From: Rhodobacter sp.
GTDB lineage: Bacteria; Pseudomonadota; Alphaproteobacteria; Rhodobacterales; Rhodobacteraceae
Reading direction: 5' to 3'
Length of the DNA: 12,655 nt
Assembly: GCA_013824055.1 (NCBI GenBank)
Contig: PNNE01000105.1
Span: 1-12,655, forward strand
Part shown: positions 1-7,488 of the stretch, piece after piece
Position numbering within the stretch: the stretch's first letter is position 1
How the letters are laid out: every line of letters begins with the position of its first letter
The notes under the pieces: model-generated
What the model saw: the letters and a program-made list of their open reading frames with translations, nothing else
What the model was told of the DNA's origin: nothing
The model's database searches: none
Made by a program: the position numbers and the translations under genes

Positions 1-743
1 GAGTAGAAGCCGAACCGCCGCAGGACGTCGATCCGCACCTTCTCCTGCCGCGAAAAGACCGGATGGGCCTCGAAGGCGGCCAGGAGTTCGTCCTTCCCGA
101 CCTTCCGGCCCTTGTGGCGGATATCCAGATACCAGGTCTGATGGTTGATGCCCGAGCAGACGACGTCGACCTCGTCCATCGGGACGCCAAGGGCGGCGGC
201 GATCTGGCGGTGGCCGTTCTGGACGCCGTGGCACAGACCCACGGTGTTGACCCCGCCGTGGTCGATGGCGGCCCAGGTCATCATCGCCATCGGGTTGGCG
301 TAGTTCAGCAGCAGGTGGTCCGGCGGGCAGACCTCGCGGATGTCGCGGCAGAAGTCCAGCATCGCGGCGATCCCGCGCTGGCCGTACAGGATGCCGCCCG
401 CGCAGATCGTGTCGCCGACGCATTGGTCGACGCCGTACTTCAGCGGGATCGAGATGTCGGTCGCGAAGGCCTCGACCCCGCCGATCCGCACCGTGTTCAT
501 CACGTATTTCGCCCCCTCCAGCGCGCGGCGGCGGTCGGTGGTGGCGGTGAGCTTCGTCTTCAGCCCGTTCACCTCGATCATCCGGCGCAGGATCTGGGCG
601 ATCATGTCCAGGTTCGCCTGGCTGATGTCGGTCAGGGCGATCTCGATCCCCTCGAACTCGGGCACCTTCAGGATGTCAGAGCACAGCTTGCGGGTGAACC
701 CGACGCTGCCCGCGCCGATGATGCAAAGTTTGAAACGGCTCAT
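1..743 (-). CDS. Glycoside hydrolase family 4 protein, CHGV type (partial, 3' end outside window)
   Basis: NAD- and metal-dependent family 4 glycosidase (the alpha-galactosidase/alpha-glucosidase/uronidase group). These enzymes cleave by transient oxidation at sugar C3 followed by elimination, in the cytoplasm. About 247 codons are present and the gene runs off the left edge; family members are usually 430-480 aa. The N-terminal Rossmann segment IIGAGSVGFTRKL (residues 8-20) binds NAD. The metal site is visible as GLCHGVQ (C171, H172) and GINHQTWYL (N200, H201), and NYANPMAM lies at 147-154. The ATG at 743 overlaps the stop of the halogenase gene as ATGA, which suggests translational coupling. 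The motif is CHGV, not the CHSV of the neighbouring MelA-like enzyme, so the substrate probably differs. GH4 membership is certain; specificity is not assigned. Confidence 0.9.
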   Translation of the reverse strand, partial: MSRFKLCIIGAGSVGFTRKLCSDILKVPEFEGIEIALTDISQANLDMIAQILRRMIEVNGLKTKLTATTDRRRALEGAKYVMNTVRIGGVEAFATDISIPLKYGVDQCVGDTICAGGILYGQRGIAAMLDFCRDIREVCPPDHLLLNYANPMAMMTWAAIDHGGVNTVGLCHGVQNGHRQIAAALGVPMDEVDVVCSGINHQTWYLDIRHKGRKVGKDELLAAFEAHPVFSRQEKVRIDVLRRFGFY

Positions 744-2251
744 GCGGGGGTCTCCTGTGCAAGGCTTTGCAGAAAGGCGCGGTGCGGCAGGGCGGACCGC
801 GCGGCGAGGCGGTATTCGGTGGCCAGCGATCTGGCCGACCGGCGCGCGTTGGCGCGCAGCTTCGGGCGGTCGGCCAGCCAGTCCCTTGCGGCCCGCGGGT
901 TCAAAAGGCCAAGGCCGTCCAGAACCGGCACATGCAGGTGGTGGTCGGTGTGGGGCAAGCCCATCGGAAAGGGCGCGAAGTCCTCTGGCCCCGGAACCTT
1001 GGTCTGCCACAGCGCCAGCCGGCCGGCCAGCCGGTCGGGCAGCGACCCCGCCACGTCCTGCCAGAACCGCGTATCCCGGCGGTCGCTGACATAGTGCAAC
1101 CGGATGAAGTCGCGGAAGTCGTCGACCTGACGGGCAGCGGCGGCGTTGAAGGCGGCGCGGGCGCGGTCGTCGGGATTGGACAGGACCGACGCCAGCAGCA
1201 TCAGCTGGACCACGGTGCCGTGGATCGAGGTGGCCTCCAAGGGTTCCAGAAAGCTGGACGACAGGCCCAGGGCGATGCAGTTTTGGGTCCATTGCCGGTC
1301 CAGCCGTCCGGCGTCGATCCTGATGTCGTTGCGTACCTCGATCGGGTGGCCAAGGACGGCTTCGATCTCGGCCTTGGCCTCATCGGGCGTGACATGCGCA
1401 TCCGAGAACACATAGCCGCAGCCATAGCGGCCTTGCGTCGGGATCTTCCACATCCAGCCCGCGCCTTGCGCCCAGGCGAGGGTGCAGGGCTCGATCTCCT
1501 CGCCGGCCGGAATGTCCAGCCAGAACGGGATCGCGCGGTTCACCGGCAGGGTGTCGCGATAGCTGATCCACTGGCCCCCCATCGGACCGATCAGGGCGCG
1601 GCGGAAGCCGGTGCAGTCGATGTAGAGGTCGGCCTCGACCCGGGTGCCGCCTTCCAGCGCCAGCGCGGTGATGTTCCCGGTCTCGGGGTGGCGTTCGACC
1701 GATTGCACCTGATCGTCGATGGTGGCGATGGCCCTGGCCTTCGACCGCAGCCATTTGCCCGCCAGCGCCTGGTCAAAGTGATAGGCGTGGTGATAGGGGC
1801 CGACGGGGACGCGGCGGCCGCCAACCATCGCAAAGGGGCTGCGGTTGCCGTTCAGCAGGTGCTGGAAGAGATGCGTCTCGCCGACGCTTTCGCCCTGGGC
1901 GACCTGGTAGACGTCCAGCGCGTTGACATCGAACCCGGCCACCCGATGCGGGTCGTCGATCGGGCCGTCGTAGCTGTGCCCCTTGCGCCGCCAGTCGCGG
2001 TGGCGGATGCCGAACTTGATCGTGGCCCCGGTGGCGGCCAGGAACTCGGCCTCGTCCAGCCCGAAGTGCTGGAGCATCTGGCGGAAGACGGCCGTCGTCC
2101 CCTCGCCAACGCCGATGGTCCCGATCTTCGAGGATTCGATGACCGTGACCTCGCAAGGGTGCCCGCCGCGCCGGGCAGAATCGCCCAGCATCATGGCGGC
2201 CAGCCAGCCGGCCGTGCCGCCCCCCACCACACAGATGCGCCGGGGCCACAT
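740..2251 (-). CDS. Flavin-dependent halogenase (tryptophan halogenase family, PF04820-like)
   Basis: A 503-residue FAD-dependent protein of the tryptophan 7-halogenase family. Characterised members use FADH2 from a partner reductase, O2 and halide to make HOX, which halogenates an electron-rich aromatic ring. Visible features are the FAD-binding GGGTAGW (10-16), GVGEGTTA (48-55), and TIKFGIRHRDW with K79 at the place of the catalytic lysine of PrnA. The diagnostic WxWxIP is WMWKIP (266-271), followed by FLEPLEATSIH (334-344) with the conserved glutamate pair, and HYVSDRRDTRFW (386-397). An ORF extends upstream, but the start at 2251 puts the Rossmann strand at the N terminus and lies 4 bp after the melA-like stop, with a GGAAGG purine run upstream. 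Its stop overlaps the next GH4 start. No flavin reductase is in the window. The substrate is unknown; a carbohydrate operon is not where tryptophan halogenation would be expected. Confidence 0.9.
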   Translation of the reverse strand: MWPRRICVVGGGTAGWLAAMMLGDSARRGGHPCEVTVIESSKIGTIGVGEGTTAVFRQMLQHFGLDEAEFLAATGATIKFGIRHRDWRRKGHSYDGPIDDPHRVAGFDVNALDVYQVAQGESVGETHLFQHLLNGNRSPFAMVGGRRVPVGPYHHAYHFDQALAGKWLRSKARAIATIDDQVQSVERHPETGNITALALEGGTRVEADLYIDCTGFRRALIGPMGGQWISYRDTLPVNRAIPFWLDIPAGEEIEPCTLAWAQGAGWMWKIPTQGRYGCGYVFSDAHVTPDEAKAEIEAVLGHPIEVRNDIRIDAGRLDRQWTQNCIALGLSSSFLEPLEATSIHGTVVQLMLLASVLSNPDDRARAAFNAAAARQVDDFRDFIRLHYVSDRRDTRFWQDVAGSLPDRLAGRLALWQTKVPGPEDFAPFPMGLPHTDHHLHVPVLDGLGLLNPRAARDWLADRPKLRANARRSARSLATEYRLAARSALPHRAFLQSLAQETPA

Positions 2252-2255
2252 GCGC

Positions 2256-3623
2256 CTAGCCCGCCTTCCGCACCGGGACCCGCGCCCATTCCGGCAGCCA
2301 GTCGCCGTGGGCGGCCAGAAGCTCGGTCGTAAGCGCCCAGATCTGGTCCAGGTCAAGCTCGGCCCCGGTATGCGGGTCCAGCATGGCGGCGTGGTAGATA
2401 TGCTCGGGAGTCTCGGTCAAGAGCGCCTGCACCGTCAGCTCCTGCACGTTGATGTTGGTGCGCATCAGCGCGATCAGCTGCGGCGGGATGTCATGCACCA
2501 CGGTCGGCTGCAGGCCCGAAGCATCCACCAGCATCGGCACTTCGACCGCACAGCCATCGGGCAGTTGCGGGATGAAGCCGCGGTTGCCGATGTTGCCGTA
2601 GATCACCGAAGGCTCACCCGTCACGACCGAGTTCACGATCTCGGACGCATATTCGTGGCTTTCCTTGACCTCAATCTCGTTCGCGGTCTTCAGCTTTTCC
2701 GCCTCTTTCTTCCAGCGGGCGATCTGTTCGACGCAGCGCTTGGGGTATTCGTCCAGCGGGATGCCGAAGCGTTCGATCAGGTCGGGGCGGTCGCGCTTGA
2801 TGAACCAGGGCGTATATTCGGCGAAATGCTCCGAGCTTTCGGTCACGAAATAGCCCAGCCGGGTCATCATCTCGTAGCGCACCTTGTTCGGGCAGCGCGG
2901 GTTCCAGTGGCTGGGCTTGGGGAAGCGGCCTTCGCGGTAGCCCTTGACCAGGTCGGGATAAAGGTTGCGATACGACCCATCCGCCTGCCGGTGCTCGAAC
3001 GTCAGGTAGAAGGCCATGTGGTTGATCCCGGCGGCGCGGTAGCGGATCTCCTCGACCGGAAGGTCCAGATCGCGCGCCAGTTCATAGGCCGTGCCCTGCA
3101 CGGAATGGCACAGGCCGACCTGCCGGATCTTCGGAAACTTCGCCGCGATGGCCCAGGTGTTGATCGCCATCGGGTTCACGTATTGCAGCAAGATCGCATT
3201 GGGGGCGACCTCGGTCAGGTCCTCGCAGATCGACCACAGATGCGGCACGGTGCGGATGCCGCGCATGATGCCGCCGATGCCAAGAGTGTCGGCGATGGTC
3301 TGGCGCAGGCCGAACTTCTTCGGCACCTCGAAGTCGGTGATCGTGCAGGGATCATAGCCCCCGACCTGAAAGCAGCAGACGACGAAATCCGCCCCGGTCA
3401 GCGCGCGCTTCTGGTTGGTGTAGGTCTTGACGCTGGCCTTGCCGCCCAGGGTCTGGGCCAGCTTGCCGACGATGATCTCGGATTCTTCCAACCGCTCGGG
3501 GTTGATGTCCATCAGCCGGATTTCCGCCCCGGCCAGGGCGGGCCGCGACAGGATGTCCCCGGCGATGTTCTTGGTGAAGACGGCCGATCCGGCGCCGATG
3601 AAGGTGATGACGGGGGTGGGCAT
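2256..3623 (-). CDS. melA: Alpha-galactosidase, glycoside hydrolase family 4 (MelA-like)
   Basis: Predicted cytoplasmic alpha-galactosidase that hydrolyses imported alpha-galactosides such as melibiose. GH4 enzymes need NAD+ and Mn2+ and use redox-elimination chemistry. It has 455 aa, about the size of E. coli MelA. Motifs: NAD-binding FIGAGSAVFT (8-17), DTLGIGGIMRGIRT (112-125), NPMAINTW (150-157), the metal/active-site GLCHSVQGT (170-178; C172, H173), and AGINHMAFYL (198-207; N201, H202). The CHSV form is the one associated with alpha-galactosidases in this family. The start at 3623 is preceded by GAGGAA and lies 9 bp after the ABC ATPase stop. Operon position directly after an Agp-type importer, together with a divergent MelR-like regulator, supports the role. 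The exact substrate remains inferred. Confidence 0.9.
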   Translation of the reverse strand: MPTPVITFIGAGSAVFTKNIAGDILSRPALAGAEIRLMDINPERLEESEIIVGKLAQTLGGKASVKTYTNQKRALTGADFVVCCFQVGGYDPCTITDFEVPKKFGLRQTIADTLGIGGIMRGIRTVPHLWSICEDLTEVAPNAILLQYVNPMAINTWAIAAKFPKIRQVGLCHSVQGTAYELARDLDLPVEEIRYRAAGINHMAFYLTFEHRQADGSYRNLYPDLVKGYREGRFPKPSHWNPRCPNKVRYEMMTRLGYFVTESSEHFAEYTPWFIKRDRPDLIERFGIPLDEYPKRCVEQIARWKKEAEKLKTANEIEVKESHEYASEIVNSVVTGEPSVIYGNIGNRGFIPQLPDGCAVEVPMLVDASGLQPTVVHDIPPQLIALMRTNINVQELTVQALLTETPEHIYHAAMLDPHTGAELDLDQIWALTTELLAAHGDWLPEWARVPVRKAG

Positions 3624-3632
3624 TTCGGTTCC

Positions 3633-5241
3633 TCAGGCTGCGATTTCGAAGGCCGCCTTCACCAGGCGGCGGGTGTAGTCGGTGGTCGGGTTTTCCAGCA
3701 CGGCGTCGACGGGCCCCTGTTCGACGATCCGGCCGTTCTGCATGACGATGACGCGGTGGCACAGGGCACGGACGACCTTCAGGTCGTGACTGATGAAAAG
3801 GTAGCTCAGGCCCTTCTCGCGCTGAAGCTTGCGGAGAAGCTCGATGATCTGGGCCTGGACGGACAGGTCAGCGCCGAGTCGGTTCGTCCAGAAGGATGAA
3901 CTCCGGTTCCAGCGCGATGGCCCGCGCGATGGCAAGGCGCTGGCGCTGGCCGCCGGAAAACTCGTGCGGGAAGCGCGACAGGATCGTGTCAGGCAGCCCC
4001 GCATCGCGCAGCGCCTGCTTCACCCGTTCCTCCCGTTCGGGACGGGTGCGGCCCAGCCGGTTCACGATCAGCCCTTCCTCGATGATCTGGCGCACCGACA
4101 TCCGGGGGTTCAGGCTGGAGAACGGGTCCTGAAACACCACCTGCATCCGCTTGCGGTAGGGGTTCATCGCGCGGCGGTCCAGCCCGTCGATGCGGTGCCC
4201 CAGGAAGTCGACCTCGCCTTCGGTCAGGTTGTTCAGCCGCAACAGCGCCTGCCCGAATGTCGTCTTGCCCGAGCCGGACTCGCCCACCAGCCCCAGCGTC
4301 TCGCCGCGTTTCAGCGCCAGCGACAGGCCGTCCACCGCCTGCAGCTTGGACCAGGTGCCCCGGAAGGCCCCGCCCTTGCGCAAGGCGTAGGTCACGCGGA
4401 TGTTGCGCCCCTCCAGCACGGTATCGGTCCCGACCTGCGCCGGGTCCGCGTGGCCCTTGGGTTCGGACCCAAGCAGCCGCTTCGTGTAGGGATGGGTCGG
4501 AGCCGAGAAGATCGTCCCGGTCGGGCCATCCTCGCGCACCTCGCCGTGCTGCATGACGTAGACATGGTCGGCGAACTGGCGGACCACCGTCAGGTCATGG
4601 GTGATCAGGATCACCGCAAGGCCGGTCTTTTCCTTCAAGGCCTTGATCAGGTTCAGGATTTCGGCCTGCACCGTCACGTCCAGCGCCGTGGTCGGCTCGT
4701 CGGCGATCAGCACGTCGGGGTTGTTCGCCAGCGCCATCGCGATCATCACCCGCTGGCGCTGGCCGCCCGACAGCTGGTGCGGATACTGGTTCAGCCGCGC
4801 CTCGGGTTCGGGGATCTGCACGTCGCGCAGCAAAGCCAGGGCCTTGCCCATCGCCTCGGCCTTGCTCATCCGGTTGTGGATGCGCAGGACCTCGGCGATC
4901 TGGCTGCCGACGGTGTAGACCGGGTTCAGCGAGGACATCGGCTCCTGGAAGATCATCGACAGCCGGTTGCCGCGCAGACGGCGCATTTCGGTGGGCGACA
5001 GCGTCGCCATGTTGCGCCCGGCGTAGAGGATTTCGGTCTGCGGGTTGACCGTGGCCCGCTTTGACAAAAGCCGCATGATCGCCCGCGCGGTCACCGACTT
5101 GCCGCTGCCGGATTCGCCGACCAGCGCAATGGTCTGGCCCTTCTTCAGCGTGAAGGAGACATCCTTGACGGCCTCGATACTGCCCCCGTCCACCTGGAAG
5201 GTGACGCCGATCCTGCGGGCTTGGATGACGATGTCGCTCAT
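3633..5241 (-). pseudogene. agpD: Dual-domain ABC transporter ATP-binding protein (AgpD-like), frameshifted in second ATPase domain
   Basis: Energises the adjacent importer; both ATPase domains are fused in one chain, as in GsiA/YejF-type proteins. The start at 5241 has a GAGAGGG Shine-Dalgarno and lies 10 bp after the permease stop. Domain 1 is complete: Walker A GESGSGKS (42-49), Q-loop Q99, LSGGQ (157-161), Walker B with DEP (181-183), H-loop H215, then an oligopeptide-transporter tail (THPYTKRLL). Domain 2 has Walker A GESGSGKT (320-327), FSGGQ (428-432) and LLDEPT, then reads RR-stop (TGA at 3868-3870). The rest continues in another frame as DLSVQAQIIELL, FISHDL (H-loop) and a full C terminus to 3633. 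Compared with the expected LLDEPTSALDLSVQ, two bases are missing. Read as it stands, the product ends at residue 457 and lacks the D- and H-loops of domain 2. Sequencing error, true mutation, or (less likely) recoding could explain this. Confidence 0.85.
3867..3879 (-). other. Frameshift site inside the ABC ATPase gene
   Basis: The coding strand reads CCG ACT CGG CGC TGA C CTG. Adding one base after AC (near 3877/3878) and one after CTG (near 3868/3869) gives CCG ACN TCG GCG CTG GAC CTG, that is PTSALDL, the standard D-loop. The net loss is two bases, equivalent to a +1 shift. Both missing bases would shorten CC or GG pairs, a pattern compatible with base-calling or assembly error. No Shine-Dalgarno stimulator or slippery codon like that of prfB precedes the TGA-C. 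Confidence 0.8.
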
Positions 5242-5251
5242 GACGGCCCTC

Positions 5252-6376
5252 TCAATACGGATCGATGGCATCGCGCAGCCCGTCGCCCAGCGCGTTGAAG
5301 GCAAAGACGGCCAGCAGGATGAAGCCGACGGGCGACAGGATCCACGGGTAGGACCCGATGACCGAGAAGGTCGAGGCGTCCTGCAGCATCAGCCCCCAGG
5401 AAATCAGCGGCGGCTTCACTGCAAAGCCGAGGTAGCCCAGGAAGGATTCCAGAAGGATGATCGCCGGGATGCCAAGGGTGATCGACACGATCACATGGCT
5501 CATCACGTTGGGCAGGATGTGCCGCGTCACGATCCGGGTGTCACTGGCCCCCACGGCCTGCGCGGCCCGGACATAGTCGATCCGTGCCATCGACATGGTC
5601 TTGGACCGCACCTCGCGCGAAAGCTGCGCCCAGCCAAGGCCCGCGATGACCAGGATCACGAAGGCGATGAACAGCGAGGATGGCGCCGTGACCGGGATCA
5701 GCGTGGTCAGCGTCAGGTAGAGGGGCAGCTGCGGGAAGGCCAGGACGATCTCGACAAAGCGCTGGAACCACATGTCGAACCGCCCGCCGATGTAGCCCGA
5801 GGTGATGCCCAGCAGCGTCCCGGTGATGGTGATCAGAATAATCGAGGTCATCGCGATGATCAGCGTGATCCGGCTGCCCATGATGCCCCGCGAAAGGATG
5901 TCGCGGCCCAGCTTGTCGGTCCCCAGAAGCCGCAAGGGCGTGCCGTCCGACAGCCCGATGAAATGCGTGTTCATCGGGATGAAGCCCAGGAATTCATAGT
6001 CCCACCCGTCCACGAAAAACGCCAGCGGGCGCGGGTTGTCGAGGTCCGGCCCCATCAGCGGCTGGAAGGTGATCGGGTCCAGCTCCTCGCTTTCGATGAT
6101 GGTGTAGACCACGGGCCACAGGGTGAAACCCTCGTTGGTGAAGAAGCTGACCTTGTCCGGTGGCGCGAAGGAGGCGCCGTTGGCGTTCGGGTTCTGCGGC
6201 GCGAAGAACTCGGCGAAGATCGACATGATGAACAGCATCGACACCAGGATCAGCCCCAGCATCCCCGGCACCGACTTGCGGAACCGCCGCCAGACCAGCG
6301 CCCGGTAGCTTTGCGAGGTGGTCGAGACGGTGGAAATCCGCGCGTCCGCCGCCTCGCCTTCGTGGACCAGGGTCAT
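5252..6376 (-). CDS. agpC: ABC transporter permease, DppC/YejE type (AgpC-like)
   Basis: Inner-membrane permease subunit of an oligopeptide-class importer, pairing with the AgpB-like permease. It has 374 aa. An N-terminal cytoplasmic tail of about 35 residues precedes the first membrane span (about 38-58). A long polar segment of about 90 residues follows, as is usual for the C-type permeases of this branch. Then comes the hallmark LLGTDKLGRDILSRG (150-164) and a bundle of further spans (about 168-195, 212-252, 292-320 and 340-365). The ATPase-coupling EAA loop is YVRAAQAVGASDTRIVTRHILPN (268-290). The start ATG overlaps the stop of the upstream permease as ATGA. The agp name follows the Sinorhizobium alpha-galactoside transporter and is inferred from context; the permease family is certain. 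Confidence 0.9.
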   Translation of the reverse strand: MTLVHEGEAADARISTVSTTSQSYRALVWRRFRKSVPGMLGLILVSMLFIMSIFAEFFAPQNPNANGASFAPPDKVSFFTNEGFTLWPVVYTIIESEELDPITFQPLMGPDLDNPRPLAFFVDGWDYEFLGFIPMNTHFIGLSDGTPLRLLGTDKLGRDILSRGIMGSRITLIIAMTSIILITITGTLLGITSGYIGGRFDMWFQRFVEIVLAFPQLPLYLTLTTLIPVTAPSSLFIAFVILVIAGLGWAQLSREVRSKTMSMARIDYVRAAQAVGASDTRIVTRHILPNVMSHVIVSITLGIPAIILLESFLGYLGFAVKPPLISWGLMLQDASTFSVIGSYPWILSPVGFILLAVFAFNALGDGLRDAIDPY

Positions 6377-7401
6377 TTGTCACCCCCCACCCGGATGCGC
6401 GGGTCAAGCAGCGCCAGCAGAAGGTCCGCGATGATGTTGCCGATGATGAGGGTGGCCCCCAGGACCAGCATCAGCGTTGCGGTGACATAGACATCGCCGA
6501 TCGCCATCGAGCCGACGATGGCCGGGCCGATGGTGGCAAGGCCGAAGACGATGGCCACCTCGATCTCGCCGGTCAGCATGTAGGGCATGACCACCCCCTG
6601 ATAGGCGACCAGCGGATGCAGCGCGTTCGGCACCGCGTGGCGCATGATCACCGCGCCTTCGCCCAGACCCTTGGCCCGCGCGGTTTCGATGTACTGGGCG
6701 TTCAGCGTGTCCAGGAGGTTCGCCCGCATCACCCGCATGTTGTAGGCCAGCCCGCCAAAGGTCGCCACCGCGATCACCGGCCAGATATGCTGGATCAGGT
6801 TCCACAGCTTGCCCCAGTTGAAGTCGAGGAAACCCTGCCAATAGGGCTGCCCGCCATAGCGCGAGGAATAGAACGCCCCGATGTTCTGCACGTCCAGCTG
6901 GAAGACCAGGATGTAAAGGATGATCAGCGCCAGCAGGAACCGCGGGATGGTCATGCCCATGAACGAGATGAAGGACAGCACCGTGTCGACCCAGGTGTAT
7001 TGCCGCGTCGCGGCCAGTATGCCGAAGCCGATGCCGATCGCCGTCGCCAGCAGGTGGCAGGTCAGCGCGATGGCGATGGTCGGCGGCAGGCGCTGCGCCA
7101 GGATCTCGGCCACCGGCTTGTTGTAGGCGTAGGACTGGCCGAAGTCGCCGCGCGAGACGATGCCCCAGATCCAGTAGCCGTACTGCATCAGCAGCGGATC
7201 GTTCAGCCCGTGCGTCTCGCGGTATTGCTCGGCCGCGGCAGAGGCAGCCTCGGGCGAGGCGCCGCCCTGGACGATCATGTTGGTGCGGATGAAGTCGCCA
7301 TAGTCGCCCGGCGGGGCCTGGATGATCATGAAGGTGATGAAGCTCATCACGATCAGGACCGGCACCGATTGCATCAGACGGACGCCAAGGAAACCCAGCA
7401 T
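6373..7401 (-). CDS. agpB: ABC transporter permease, DppB/OppB type (AgpB-like)
   Basis: Inner-membrane permease subunit, 342 aa from the chosen start. The first span is at about residues 11-28, followed by a PPGDY periplasmic segment typical of OppB/DppB proteins, then spans in the central and C-terminal parts. The EAA loop appears as YIETARAKGLGEGAVIMRHAVPNAL in the C-terminal half (split here only by reading length). An upstream in-frame GTG at 7410 would add three residues. The ATG at 7401 is preferred because AGGTG lies about 8 bases upstream. The 3' end overlaps the next permease gene by 4 bp. It is separated from the binding-protein gene by 87 bp containing a strong hairpin, so it is probably expressed at a lower level than the binding protein. 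Confidence 0.88.
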   Translation of the reverse strand: MLGFLGVRLMQSVPVLIVMSFITFMIIQAPPGDYGDFIRTNMIVQGGASPEAASAAAEQYRETHGLNDPLLMQYGYWIWGIVSRGDFGQSYAYNKPVAEILAQRLPPTIAIALTCHLLATAIGIGFGILAATRQYTWVDTVLSFISFMGMTIPRFLLALIILYILVFQLDVQNIGAFYSSRYGGQPYWQGFLDFNWGKLWNLIQHIWPVIAVATFGGLAYNMRVMRANLLDTLNAQYIETARAKGLGEGAVIMRHAVPNALHPLVAYQGVVMPYMLTGEIEVAIVFGLATIGPAIVGSMAIGDVYVTATLMLVLGATLIIGNIIADLLLALLDPRIRVGGDK

Positions 7402-7439
7402 CGGAGACACCTGCCATTGGAGGGGGGGACGGTCGAGGT

Positions 7440-7473
7440 GTCCGGGGGCGGCGGTCCTCTGCCGCCCCCGGAC
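7440..7473 (-). promoter_or_regulatory. Intercistronic hairpin between binding-protein and permease genes
   Basis: Perfect 13 bp inverted repeat, GTCCGGGGGCGGC at 7440-7452 and GCCGCCCCCGGAC at 7461-7473, with an 8-base loop. It starts 16 bp past the agpA-like stop, and no T-tract follows in the transcribed direction. Such hairpins after the first gene of import operons are known to block 3' exonucleases or partly attenuate transcription, keeping binding protein in excess over membrane subunits. That role is inferred here; the structure is directly visible. Confidence 0.8.
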
Positions 7474-7488
7474 GTCGGGAGGAAACCC

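Noticed and set aside
2252..2356. N-terminal extension of the halogenase frame (35 residues)
   Set aside because: It overlaps the end of the melA-like gene, is Arg-rich, and would displace the FAD-binding strand from the N terminus.
3867..3879. Programmed +1 frameshift like that of prfB
   Set aside because: TGA-C and the +1 direction fit, but there is no slippery CTT-type codon or upstream Shine-Dalgarno stimulator, and two separate base losses explain the standard D-loop better.
1983..3899. A 638-codon plus-strand open frame opposite the halogenase and melA-like genes
   Set aside because: Same shadow signature; the opposite strand carries clear GH4 and halogenase motifs.
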